Assembly (NCBI GenBank): GCA_014529385.2
Contig: CM043966.1
Coordinates: forward strand, 87,452,087 to 87,516,086
From: Adiantum capillus-veneris
Taxonomy: Eukaryota; Streptophyta; Polypodiopsida; Polypodiales; Pteridaceae
Direction: 5' to 3'
DNA length: 64,000 nt
In this document: positions 43,559 to 54,776 of the stretch, in pieces
How positions within the stretch are numbered: position 1 is the stretch's first letter
Layout of the letters: each line of letters starts with the position of its first letter
The notes under the pieces: generated by a model
The model's input: the letters and a program-made list of their open reading frames with translations, nothing else
The model's database searches: none
What the model was told of the DNA's origin: nothing
Translations under genes and position numbers: made by a program

Positions 43559-45307
43559 TGTTCAGCAATGGATCGACCAAGAGCTTGAGAAAATGTTTCC
43601 AAGTCACCTAAGCGAGCATGTATAGTGGGGGCAGACGCTCTCAAGACTGCATGTGGAATGGGGGTTGGCATCGGGCTTGGTGTATAGTCAGCCCTTGGGT
43701 TCCAAGTTGGGTACAATGTTGTGCCATGTGGTGGCTCAAAGTTCATATGTGTGACCCTAGGCATAGCAAACGTCAGATCTGACATGTTAATGCTAGCTCG
43801 TATGGTCCCATTGAAATAACAGCTTGGGTGTTGTGGTCGTGGAGCATAAGTTGTTGAAACAATGGGAGGGGTAGGAGCTACATGAGCATGAGGACCCATA
43901 GGTGCATATGATTGATACACACTTACAAGTACTATTGCAAGCGTTGAGCTACCATGTAGTGGTGCTTTACTAACAAATGAGGTCCATGGCATGTTTTTTC
44001 ACATTCCCATCACTAGGTAGGCATGGTAGCCGTGGTGTCATCAAGAGAAAGATGAGCTACACTTGGAAAGGTAAGCTATCACTTGTGGGCTCATATTGTA
44101 CTGAGACCCCTAGTAAAACAACATATGGAGGATCCATCGGGATTACCAAGAGAGTCTCCATTTGTGATAAAGTTGGTTGCTTAGCCTTCCCTGTATCCAT
44201 GAATCTCATGAGACCCAATGAAGGCATGTGGATCCCTTTGTTCTACCTCTCCAGCTCAATAACCCTATGGATGACATTACAAACTCTTTGTTGTTGGTCC
44301 TCTACACTAGTAGCACCCGTTGTGGATTGTAGGATATCTAACCAACCCACGTGATAGATGTGACATGTGTATAGGTCGGTTAAAGTCTCCGTTTGTAGTT
44401 CATACTCCCAGTTCTCATTTAGAAACACTCCATCTAGGATTGAGGTGCTAGGGGTGTCCTTTGAACTACACTAGTAGCACCCGTTGTGGATTGTAGGACA
44501 TCTAACCAACCCACGTGATAGATGTGACATGTGTATAGGTCGGTTAAAGTCTCCGTTTGTAGTTCATACTCCCAGTTCTCATTTAGAAACACTCCATCTA
44601 GGATTGAGGTGCTAGGGGTGTCCTTTGAACTAGATGCAATGTGGCTCTCTATGGGTTGACCCTTAGTGGTTGCTAATTCAGGAGCACTAGATTGCTCAAC
44701 TAGCATGGATGTTGACATAGGGGCCTTCGTCTTTAGCTCTCTCCGTTGCTGTGCCTTGCATAGACTCTCGGTTTCCTTTTCCCTAGCTGCAATGATATAT
44801 CGCTCAACCTCTTGCACTTCCGAGCAAGGCTTCTACCAGCATGTAATATAACCTCGGAGGGGAATAGTTTGTAAGAGTCAGGGCGTGCAGTGAATGGAGT
44901 ATTCACATGCACACTCTCCAGGAGCATGGGGTCTACATTGGTCATGAATGGAAAATTTACTTCCCCACCCCCTTCATTTACATCGCTAGCTCTATGTTTG
45001 GAGCGAGTGGCTCTAGTAAAAGTCTCCTTCAAGCGGTAAGCACGCTCGGCCCAAACCGTGGGCCCATGGCATGCATGTCTTGGCTCAAACTATCGAGATT
45101 AGGCATCACATAACCTTCCATGATGTCGTAGTCAGAGAAAGAGTCACTAGATGCAATATGTGGGTCCTGAGTGGTACTACCTTGGGTTCCTGTTGAGAGC
45201 CTAAAGCCTAAGGTGGAGAAATAATGAGTGTCTGCGTAAACGTAGACACTCTCTATGTGATCATCCTCTAGCACACAACTAGACATAGGTGCATGTGACC
45301 TCAACAC
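43559..45307 (-). pseudogene. Gypsy-2 copy B gag
   Basis: From 45307 leftwards frames match copy A gag: APMSSCVLEDDHIESVYVYA, the SSDSFSDYDIMEGYVMPN stretch, FTRATRSKHRASDVN, EVERYIIAARE, and ILDGVFLNENWEYELQTETL with HIYHVGWLD. Later come the Pro/Thr-rich part and LGDLETFSQALGRSIAEH, where the TIR element interrupts. Stops, a 164-bp tandem duplication (44304-44631) and shifts break it. It is the element's structural Gag, inactive here. Confidence 0.83.
44304..44631. repeat. 164-bp tandem duplication in Gypsy-2 gag
   Basis: ACACTAGTAGCACCCGTTG starts at 44304 and again at 44468, and the two units are almost identical. The unit length is not a multiple of three, so it shifts the gag frame. 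Confidence 0.93.
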
Positions 45308-46837
45308 TCTAGAAGTGTTGGTGTGTGCTCGTGAAGGCGCTCACATAGTTTTTTAAGTGTTTACAACCCAATTTTTTTGTTATTTTTTGTCCTTTTTTCT
45401 AACAAAGCCACGGAATATGGCATGTGATAGCTCAAAACAAGTGTCTTGGCTAGAGGGACGTGCCCTGCTTTACAGCCTCCGATTCGGTTACGTAAAGCCC
45501 TCGAAATCCTAAAAACAATCTTTTCCTAATCGAAAAAAATGCTAGAATTAGTAAGTTCAAAGGGTGAGTGTGAAGGGGATGGTGGAGGACTTGAGGAACT
45601 TGTCCCACATGCCCTTCCTATTAGAAAATATGACGTAGCTAAATAGATATTTGAGTAGATTACTTAATGGAGAGAGATAGATTTCACACACAAGAGATTA
45701 TAGAGTAGAGAGAGAGAGAGAGTACACACGATATTCGTGGTTCACCCAATGTAGGCTACGTCCACGGGAAAGCAGCCACTCAATGGCTTTAGTACTTCAA
45801 AACAAGAAGTAGTTTACAAAGAGATTATACCCTTAATGGAGCTCCCGCCTAGCTTCACTCTCACCACCTCACACTCACCTTGTTGCATCAACTTCACACT
45901 ATGAAATGTGTGTAGAAATGGCCTCCTTTTATAGGCCAAAAGGGCTGCCCTCTCTCATGAGAGGAAGCCATGTGTAGCCGCCCTTGTGTAGATAAGTCCA
46001 AATCGGACCCTTCAATCCGCCCATGTGTGGCCACCCTTGAGAAGACAAGTCCGCTTTTGAATTCGGCCACCGGCTATTGAATTCGACCACAGGCCACCGG
46101 CCATTGACTTCCGACCACCGGCCACCGGCCATCGGCCAACCGACCAGTTGTTTTTCGGCCCCGCTGTCCGGTCATAATATTCCGGCGAAAATGAATATTC
46201 CGACGAAGGAAAAAAAAGTCTCGTGGGCTTCCGCCCCTGAGGCCCCTAAAGTTACCCCTGATTCTTGGCCAATGAAATTTTTGGTTTCCGGCGAGTGATT
46301 TTCCTTCACGCGCGATGGCTTCTCCTCATAATGGGGGCCTTACAAATGTGCGCTTTTACCACAAAAATTACAAGGGTAAATCAGGCTCCATACTTAACAC
46401 TTCCTTCACTTGAGGTCCTAGTCTTTATATATATAGTAGTGTGTATACTATATCATAAGACTGAGGACTGAGGAATGGGCCTGGGCTTGAGCTTGGGGGA
46501 AGATCCCGATCCCTTCCTTTTAAAATAAGAATTTTTCTTTTTTCTTTTTTATTTTTGAATTTTTAAAAAAAACTTTTTGGAAAAAAAACTTTTCTACAGA
46601 TCTACACGAACTAAGACATGCTAACAATTGCACATTACAGAACTTAGTAGATCTAACAAAAACCTGCACATTTCAACACTAACAGATTCTAACAAATCCT
46701 CCTAAACCTGCACATTACAGCCACTAACAGATCTAACACAACTCAGATAAAAGCTTAAGATAGATGAAAATATGGCTTCAAGAGGTAGCATTGAGTGCTG
46801 CTCAAGCTTAGTGCAAGGCAGTCCCTGGCAGCAGCGC
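45308..46837 (-). other. Gypsy-2 copy B leader, split by a solo LTR
   Basis: Bases 45308-45613 and 46405-46837 align in reverse with the copy A leader (19080-19500 and 18540-19150). The decayed primer site reaches 46837, where Gypsy-3 inserted. There are no genes. Confidence 0.75.
45619..46399 (-). repeat. Solo LTR (781 bp) with 5-bp target duplication
   Basis: CTTCC flanks it on both sides (45614-45618 and 46400-46404), and copy A is uninterrupted here. On the minus strand it starts TGTTAAGT and ends TCTAATA, a decayed TAACA. The stretch TTCGTGGTTCACCCAATGTA is LTR-like. Tandem CCGGCCA-type repeats lie at 46060-46135. Confidence 0.75.
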
Positions 46838-47768
46838 TGTTGGACGGATACGCCGCGACGGACGTCAACACGGCGAGAACTCACCTAACAAGATTTGTCA
46901 ACTAAGGACGAAGCTCGACCCGCAGGCGCGTGGAAGCAGGCATAGGGTGTCAACCTACACTCGACCGACTCCTAACTAATTCCTACAGAGGTCTCTACCC
47001 AATGTCTAAGTCACAGCCTTCAGAAGTGCATAAGAGGAAACTTCCTACAACGCTTTCTAGAGCCGAACACCCATCAAACAATCTCGAAACACCACAGAAC
47101 TTGAAGGAGACCCTACTAACACCATGAGGTCGCTCTCCCTAAGGTCTATGAACCTAAACCCCAACCCAAAACGCCTGGTGCAAAATCACGTAGGATGTCT
47201 GGCCGAAATTTACAGGTCTTCGTTTCCAAAATCTAAAGTGCCTAATGTGTAGCTCTACTCAATGTGAACGCGTGGATATGCTGCAATGCACAATCGGACA
47301 ACGTATGCTCACCGAATCACCAAATGAAGCTCGGAGATGGAGCTCGTAAAACCGGACCGTACACGCGCAATGTAGGTATCGGTGCGTAGCTCTCGTTGAG
47401 GGAAACACGCTGCACTTCTCTGCACTCGATTCCGACCAGCGGTGCACTCGTAGCGTCAAGATGAAGCTCACACTCTCTCTCATACACAGTACGCTCACTC
47501 ACAGACTTCCAAAACTTTTTTTAAAATGAAAAAAGGTCTTTCATTAATGTCAAAAAGTGGTATATATACCTTACAATTCTCAAACCCTAAAGTTCCAAAT
47601 TAGACATCTACTCAATCTAAATGTCAAAACTGTGATACAATCTCGAAACTTCTATAAGTCCCAATATTTACAAGGTGAAATGTCGGGTTTTCTCAATAAA
47701 TGAATAATTACAAAAAATGATAATCTGCCGAGCAGTCAATTTCCATAGGGTGTGTCCAGCTTCTAACA
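46838..47768 (-). repeat. 3' LTR of Gypsy-3
   Basis: 931 bp, TGTTGGACGG to TTCTAACA on the plus strand. It carries TATATATA near 47562 as a possible promoter and a palindrome half-site at 47187-47200. Confidence 0.95.
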
Positions 47769-47784
47769 CTCCCCCCCTCCTTGC
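47769..47784 (-). other. Gypsy-3 polypurine tract
   Basis: The minus strand reads GCAAGGAGGGGGGGAG directly before the 3' LTR. Confidence 0.9.
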
Positions 47785-48068
47785 TCATGTCGTCCCCGAT
47801 ATGGCTATTGAGTTGCTTCTTCATCTTATGGTTTCGCGCATCTTGAGCAGCAACTCGTATCTTGCATGTAAATCCAGTAGTGTTGGGCGGAATATATTAG
47901 TGTTGATGGTGAAGAAGCCGGTGTAGAAAGCTTCTTCAAAGGCCTAGAGGTGATAGGATGACAGAAACATGATCCTTTGATACAATGCATGTATCACCTC
48001 CTTGAAAGGCTGACCAGACAGATCATATGCACATCTGTAAGTATCTTGAAAGAAGAAGATATTGCTTG

Positions 48069-51000
48069 TCACCTGGCCCTGTTTGAACATTTCAAAGATT
48101 GGATTTTGCAGATCTTCCTCATCATTATGCAAGAAAGGTCAGGTGAGCCAGTGAATAATTTGATGGCGCCCGTTAGGGTTTTCACCATGTATTGAACACT
48201 TATTCTCTCGCCTGCCTTCAAGCCTGGCAGCTTCGGATAGTTTAGCCAAGTGGGTTGGCTTCTTTGTAGTATCTCCTGGGCCTTCCACATCCGCATCCTT
48301 GGTAGAGGGCAGAAGCTTAGGTTATCTCTGATGATTTTGGGTGCCTCTACCAACTGGATTAGGTACTGTGGATACTTCGTCAGCCATGCCTTTCTCCACC
48401 TAGGCTAGGAGTCGACTATCAACTTTGCCCCTTCAGGCTAGGAGATATCTGCTGTGTAGAGTGGCACTGTTGGCTCTTCTCTGATTCTCTTGTTGATGGT
48501 GGCAGCTCCGTACTTTAGCAAAGGATATGGGAGAGAGGGCTGTAGCCATTCACGCCGGAGGTTGCTGGCGTCTATCTTCTGAATGGTCATGGATTTAAAA
48601 ACCCTGTGCTCCTACTAGGATTTCCTCTTGCATGGGTGTGTCAACAGGATCTGCCACATTCTCTAGGTCTATGCCTTCCATGGTTGCTGGCCCTGTGCCT
48701 GCCTGCTCTTCTGCCTGCTATCCTCTCAGCTCTTCTATCTGCTTTTGGAGTGTCTGTTTCTCTACTTCAGCTTCTTGTCCCATGTTTACGATGAGATCGT
48801 TCAACTCGACGTTTATCTTCTCCGCCTCCTCGAGATTTCTCTTGATATGTTCTAGCTCATCTTGCATTGCTTTCTGCTCTTCTTCCATGCATGTTGCATA
48901 ACCACCGACCCTTCTGCCATCATCAACCTTTGCTTCTTCTCTAAGGTCAACTCTTTCTGGAGCTCTTTCATCTGTTCTTCATAGATCTGGCTCTCTGTAG
49001 TGGTGTGAGCTAGTAGCTCTGACTCTGGCAAGAGATGTCCGTAGCCACTGGATGATTTGATCTTTAACTTTAATCTGGTCCTTGAGCTCAAGGACCTCAT
49101 CCTGGCTGGCCTCCTGCTCTATTTCTGCCTTTTCTTTGGCATTTCGCATGGCCTCAACTTCCTTGGACTCCTCATCAAGTTGTAGGGTTAGGTTATCCCT
49201 TTCCCTCTCTGCATCTGTCAATGACTTGCTGAGTTGTCTATACTCCTCCTCGGCTCCTTGCAGTCTTTGAGTTGCTGCCTGATTTTCTCTTTCCATTTCC
49301 TGGCATCTTTGTAATGCCTTTGCCAGGCTGGCTTGCAGCTCTATCTCTCTCTCTATCTGCCTTTGGCTTTGTTTTTGTAAAGTGTCAACCTTAAGCTTTA
49401 TTTGCACTTCAGTGGCTTTAAGAGTTGCCATTTCACTTTCTGAGGCCATTGACTGTGCTCTTAGCCCGGTTAGCTTTGTCATCACCACATCCCAATCATT
49501 GGTGGGTGGGTGCAGGTGGTGCAGGTCCACTGTATCAGTGGCCATTTCTTTAAGCTCCACTAACCTCAGGCTCTCCATTTGCTCTTTGGGCCCCGTGCTT
49601 GCCAAGTCAAATGCGACTGTGGCAGCCTCTTCTTTTGTATATCCGACAGCCAATAGGTCTAGAAATGTGTTATATCTTGCTTCATTTGGCTCTGGCTACT
49701 CACTTTTAGGCTTAGCCTCTTCCTTTGGTTCTTGCTCTTGGATTTGTTCTTGCTTTGACTCTTCTTGGTCTTCTGGTTTGTCTTGCTCCTCTTTCTCTTC
49801 TTGTGGAGGGCTACGAGGAGGTGGTGAGGGTGGTGGGCTAGACTCAGGGCCTGGCCGGTGGAGTTGTCGACTTTTTCTTGAAATCTCTGTCCGCCTTTGT
49901 CTTCCTTTCTCTCTCTTGGCCTTCCTTCTCTTCTAGCAGTTTCCGTCGGACTTGCTCCACTTCCTCTTCTGTAAATGGTACATGTGGATATTCTCTGCTG
50001 TGGCATCCAGAATCTCAAAATTCTTAATGTAATCATCGAATCTATCTCTGTGCACCCTTCGGGATGATCCCGACATTGCTTCTAGAGACGGATTCCATGG
50101 TTCATTCAAATCTCCTTTGAGGGCTCTTTCGGCCCTAAAACTTTCCATCAGCCTCTCTAGACGTGCAGCTTTCTGTGATTTCGTCTCTTTTACTGGCACT
50201 TGGGCAGATTCCTTCTTTCCCTTCTTCAGCTCTGGCTGCTCTTCTTGCACGGTTTCTAACCGGCGTTTCAAACGGGTTGCCACCCTTGGTGCTTTGGGTT
50301 GTTCGTCTTCCTTATCTTCTTTGAGCCTCAGCTAGTCGTTCTATGATGGAGGGTCAGGCCATCTCCGCTTGGCATGCAATGCTCCATAAATCACCTTCGT
50401 GATTAAGCTCACTCGGCACGATATATGTGGGGTTCTTGTTGCCCATCTTCACTAGATTATCATGTACATAAGCTGCATAATTGATTACCTTCGGCTTGCT
50501 TTTCTGCATTGCCCAGGTGAATGTTGTGGCAATTGCTGTAGGCGGCATCCTGTACTATTGTGGCCGCTTTGTAAACATATGGAAATATTGATTGTATAGC
50601 TGACTCATGATTGCCACTTTGGGGTTGGCAATGTCTTCAAAGGTATAGTTGCCTTTCTTTTCAGTGTACACCTTTACTTCGTCTCTTCTTTTGGTTACAC
50701 TATCCCCTTTGTTGGAGAGGTCTAGTGCAGCTGCCACTAATCTTTTTGTGATTAGAATCTCCGTGCCTGGCTTGCCCTGCAGATCCGTTACTCTGGCCAC
50801 TCCATCTTCCTTGATTGTTGTCACAAATTCCCATACTCTTTTTATGTCGACACCTGCCAACACAGCTTCAAAATAATTGTGGAGATCAATCTTCTCCAGA
50901 TACTCTGCAATCTTGCTTCTGACGAACTCATTGAGTTCCCGCGGTAGCATTGGTAGCTCTATCACATTTCCTTCGGTGTCTTTGAACACGCCTTGGTAAA

Positions 51001-51151
51001 TCTTTAAATCATTTGACTCTAGCAGATCTTCTTGGATCCATGTGTTGGTTGGCTTTAGAGTTCCTTCTGGTATGACGAAGGGCTCTACCTCTTTTAGGTA
51101 ATCCTTTATGGTCATCCTTTTCTTCTTTGCGGGTGACTTTGCGGCTACCAT
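48069..51151 (-). pseudogene. Gypsy-3 3' accessory ORF, about 1,000 codons, broken
   Basis: It starts MVAAKSPAKKKRMTIKDYLK at 51151. The first 198 codons are intact (LPRELNEFVRSKIAEYLEKI, FVTTIKEDGVARVTDLQGK), ending FHMFTKRPQ then a stop. The next part is PPTAIATTFTWAMQKSKPKV and SELNHEGDLWSIACQAE, then a basic and acidic low-complexity region (50283-49659). A long coiled coil covers 49653-48852 (ERENQAATQRLQGAEEEYRQ). The end has FCPLPRMRMWKAQEILQRS and MVKTLTGAIKLF. Gypsy-4 has a homologue. The position after integrase is where env-like or other extra ORFs lie in plant gypsy elements, but there is no signal peptide or obvious transmembrane segment. The first domain vaguely resembles plant transposon-associated helical domains; I cannot name it. 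Confidence 0.72.
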
Positions 51152-52239
51152 AGATCCTGTTGCAGTCAGTAGTCCAAAGTTAGCGTTTTTTCCATATCAA
51201 CTGAGAAACTGAGTTTTAACTATCCAAATGACTTGAAAATTGAAAATAAAGCTTAAAAGGAACTTGTGAAACAATGCATGTGCTCACAGTGCAATTCTGG
51301 CCAAAAAAAAATTAGTTAGACATCCTACGCGTAGGATGTCTTTTTCATCAGATTTGGGTGATACTTGACATGCTGGTGGTCCTTGGCCTGTACAACATGG
51401 CTATGTGCTTGAATTTGGATTTGGGCATCAAAAAGTGGATTTTTGGGCTGATTCAGGCTTTAGGTCACCAATTTGGTAGAAAGTCCACAACATGTAGCAA
51501 TTGATGTCCAAATGGGTTGAAAATTGATATATGGACTCCTTGCACCATGGTAATGGCTCCCATGATGTCATTCTTTGCACAGAAGGTCAAAAACATGCTG
51601 GAGACATCCTACGCGTAGGATGTCTATTTCATCAAAATGGCTTGGGATTTGTTCTGTGGGTAGTCCTTGGCATGTGGAACATCGCCATGCTCTTGGATTT
51701 TGATTTGGACAAGAATTGATGTTGGTAAGACCCTGGGTAGTGTTTTTGGGCTCAAAAAGTGTATCTTGAAGGCGTTGGGGGTCAAAATTGATTAGAATGG
51801 CTTCAAACTTGATATATGAGCTCTTGAAGATAATAAAAAAAGATCTGGAATGTAAACATACCCTCTGTAGGCCAAAAATGTCAAATAGACATCCTACGCG
51901 TAGGATGTCTACTTCATCATTTCTTGCAGGTGACCACAGAGATTGGTTGGTTATGTGCTCATGAATGTGTTGTGCAAGTTTCATGTGATTTGGACAAGTT
52001 TTGGTAGGTCTATGGCCCATTATTGCCTCTATGCCCTAACTTTGTATTTTTTCATGCATATGAGGTCAATAGTGGTTCAAATGTGATGAAACTTGGTGGC
52101 TAGCATGTAAAGGCTATTCAAAAAATGTGTGTGATGAAAATTGTTGGGTTTTGTGCCCAGAAATGGCCTTGAGACATCCTACGCGTAGGATGTCTCCTGA
52201 TGATTTTTTCATGGAAACTGTCATTAAATAGTGTTGAGT
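51152..52239 (-). other. Gypsy-3 spacer between integrase and accessory ORF
   Basis: About 1.1 kb of non-coding DNA built from diverged tandem units of about 285 bp, each with one palindrome. The integrase frame ends abruptly where it begins, so some integrase and spacer sequence was probably deleted. Confidence 0.75.
51318..52195. repeat. Array of four perfect 24-bp palindromes, period 284-285 bp
   Basis: Copies are at 51318-51341, 51602-51625, 51887-51910 and 52172-52195, with half-site AGACATCCTACG plus its reverse complement. All four are identical, although spacers between them have diverged strongly. Spacings are 284, 285 and 285 bp. Confidence 0.96.
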
Positions 52240-52715
52240 GTAGCTGTTGATCCCAATCTGTTTTTGATTTTGACACAATTTTAGTGAGAACCGTGCAAAG
52301 TGTTTTATTTGTGGCCTCAGCTTGTCCATTTGCCTGTGGATGGTATGGAGCAGATTTCATATGTATGACCATGAATTCCTCTAGCATATATTCAATGACT
52401 TCATTGAGAAAATGTATTCCACGATCACTGACAATTTCTATTGGTAAACCGTATCGTACAAAAACATTCTCATACAAAAATTGTGCAGTGGTTCGTGCAT
52501 CTGATTTTTGTGTTGCCTTGGCTTCCGCCCATTTTGTGAGATAGTCCGTAGCCACAATGATATATTGGGTATGGGTGCGATATGCAGGGGGTGAAATAGG
52601 CCCCACAAAATCAATGCCCCATTTTGCAAATTCCCTTGCTCCCATCATTGGCCGTAGTGGCATCTCATCTCTCTTTATCGGCACCTTGGTGTGTTGACAT
52701 GCATCACATGTCTCA
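52240..52715 (-). pseudogene. Gypsy-3 integrase core
   Basis: The minus strand carries the last Cys pair of the zinc finger (FPETCDACQHTKVPIK) and the catalytic core. The first Asp is in KWGIDFVGPI, the second in IEIVSDRGIHFLNEV, and the Glu in HPQANGQAEATNKTL, so the DDE triad is present. The core ends at KTDWDQQLHS and gives way to spacer DNA, leaving no C-terminal domain. The His pair of the zinc finger is missing because the preceding segment is rearranged. Integrase joins the cDNA to the chromosome. This copy is truncated at both ends. Confidence 0.93.
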
Positions 52716-52740
52716 GGAAATTTTTAGCATTCTTTCCTTT

Positions 52741-53340
52741 GGAGGTAGGTTTGATAACACCGAATACAAATCCAAACAACAAACAATTCGACAAACAAAA
52801 AATTTCCAGTTGATTGTAGGACGACTGTATCATCTAGGATCGGACCAAATTGTATCAGAACCTGTACTTAAAGCACCGGATTGGGAAAAGATATTCCATG
52901 TTCACATTGATGCTTCTGCATATGCAATCAGGAGTATTCTGGCTCAACCTGGAGACGGAACAATGGATTTTCCAGTTTGTTATGCAAGCCGACAGTTAAA
53001 CAGTGCGGAAAAGAACTACACAACCACCGAAAGAGAGGGGTTAGAAATGATTTATGCTGTAAAGAAATTTCGGCATTATTTGCTCGCAAACAAATTTGTG
53101 TTCTTCACAGATCATCAAGCTCTTTTGTATCTGGTAAATAAAGCATGCAATACAGGGAGAATTGTATGCTAGTTTATTATATTGCTAGAGTTTGATTTCA
53201 CAGTGGTGGTCAAAAAGGGTAAAACCCATCTACGGGCGGATCATCTTTCAAGGATACACAATGGGGAAGCTCCTGAAGGAGTAGATGATGACATACCAGA
53301 TGCTTATCTTTTCAATATTGAAATGATACTATGTGATGCA
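52741..53340 (+). pseudogene. Gypsy-3 RNase H block, inverted and permuted
   Basis: On the plus strand, opposite to the rest of pol, one frame reads QTKNFQLIVGRLYHLGSDQI, which is integrase N-terminus. It runs directly into SEPVLKAPDWEKIFHVHIDA, then FPVCYASRQLNSAEKNYTTT and KFVFFTDHQALLYLVNK, which is RNase H. A TAG interrupts at 53170, after which HLRADHLSRIHNGEAPEG and DDIPDAYLF follow to about 53330. In an intact element the order is RNase H then integrase N-terminus, both on the element strand. The block is therefore inverted and its two parts are swapped. The catalytic Asp of HIDA is present, but the gene cannot function here. Confidence 0.9.
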
Positions 53341-53341
53341 A

Positions 53342-54314
53342 TATGACTTTGACTTTGCCTAGGTGAGTGGTTATGCCATTTCTTGAGACAATGTGTCCTA
53401 AGATGCGGCCTTGCCTAACCATAAAAATACACTTTTCCGGGTTAAGACAGATTCGATATGTCCTGCATTTTTCAAATACCTTTTTCAAATGGTCAATATG
53501 TTCCTCTCGTAGAAGGGAGTGTACACAAAGATCATCCATGTATATTTCTAAGAATATTCTCAGGTATTCTTTGAACGCGTGCGTCATAAACCTTTGAAAG
53601 GTAGCTGGGGCATTAGTTAAGTCAAACGACATAACTTGATACGCATATATTCCCCATTCTGTGGCAAACGCTGTTTTGTGTTGATCCTCCATTGCAATTG
53701 CCAGTTGGTTGTATCCTGAAAACCCATCTAGAAAGGAATAATCCCGTTCTCCCGGCCACCCTCTCAAGTACATGTTCTGTGATTGGCAAGGGATAATTAT
53801 CCCTTATGGTGGCTGCATTTACCTTTTTGAGGTTTATACACACTTTCAATTTTCCGTTCTTTTTGAGGACTACCACAATAGGTGACATCCAATCTGTATG
53901 TTCGATTTCATAAATGAATTCAACTTTCATCAGCTTGTCAATCTCCTCTTTGATTCGTTTAGCAAATGTATCATTATATGTATAAGGACGTTGTTTGCTA
54001 GGTTTTGCATCCGATTTCAAAGGAATTGTATTTAGGCATATCGATGGATCAACTCCTTTGAGGTCTTTATAGGACCATGCAAACACATCTTTATACTTCT
54101 TGAGAAATGGTGTTTGCCGTTCTTCTTCTTCAGGCTCTAAATCGGTTGCTATATAGACCGGCTGAGGCTTTTCACCTAGTACCGCTAGGTCTATCCTTTT
54201 TGCATTTTCTGGCCTATCGTAAGATTCCTGGTTGGTTCTTTCTCTGACTTGTGGTGTCATTATGATTTTTCTCTCCTGGATGGTAAATTTCCGATAGTGT
54301 GATGGTACATTCAT
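53342..54314 (-). pseudogene. Gypsy-3 reverse transcriptase
   Basis: The frame from 54314 starts MNVPSHYRKFTIQERK and reaches LKKYKDVFAWSYKDLKGVDP, KQRPYTYNDTF and MSPIVVVLKKNGKLKVCINL. A frameshift at about 53755 leads to a second frame with DYSFLDGFSGYNQLAIAMED, LTNAPATFQRFM and the catalytic IYMDDLCVHS, then RQGRILGHIVSRNGIT. Both Asp residues of the YMDD box are present. Homology ends at KVKVI (about 53342), where the inverted RNase H block begins. The frameshift and missing tether make it inactive. Confidence 0.93.
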
Positions 54315-54776
54315 GTTTCCCTTTTCTGACTCCCCTTTACCATCACTATCTCCCTCAGTAGTCCATACCTCTCGTAAAGACCATTTCAGTTCTTGGTATT
54401 TCTATTTACGCTTCAGTTTGGTCCACTCTTGGTCTTTCGTTGTTTCTTTTTTTGAGTTTTGAGATTTTTGTGATTTTGTTTCTGTTTTAGCTTTTCGTAC
54501 TTGTTTTTTTCCTCTTGCGTTCTTCCCTTCGAACTTTTGAGAATCTTCTTGATATTTGATCTTTTACACAATCCTCTGCTTTTACAAGAATCAAATAGTG
54601 AGTTTTACCTTTTATCCTAGGCATCAGGTTCTCTCTCGCTTTGTTCCCTACTCCTTTCCTCCTATAGCGTTCTTGGCGTCTAGGGTGCTAATTAGCAAAA
54701 TCATAAAACTTGATATTCTCTGTTTTACCCCCACGCCCACTTGAGTTGTCTGAATACTCATTATCTGCATCATTAT

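Noticed and set aside
49382-49936. 184-codon plus-strand ORF, Ser/Cys-rich
   Set aside because: It is the antisense shadow of the coiled-coil and low-complexity part of the Gypsy-3 accessory ORF.
48069-51151. Envelope-like gene for the Gypsy-3 3' ORF
   Set aside because: No signal peptide, fusion-like segment or transmembrane helix seen; a long coiled coil alone does not support it.
51318-52195. Regular repeats reminiscent of a CRISPR array
   Set aside because: Repeats are 24-bp palindromes 285 bp apart in related tandem units inside a plant retrotransposon; spacer length and context do not fit CRISPR.
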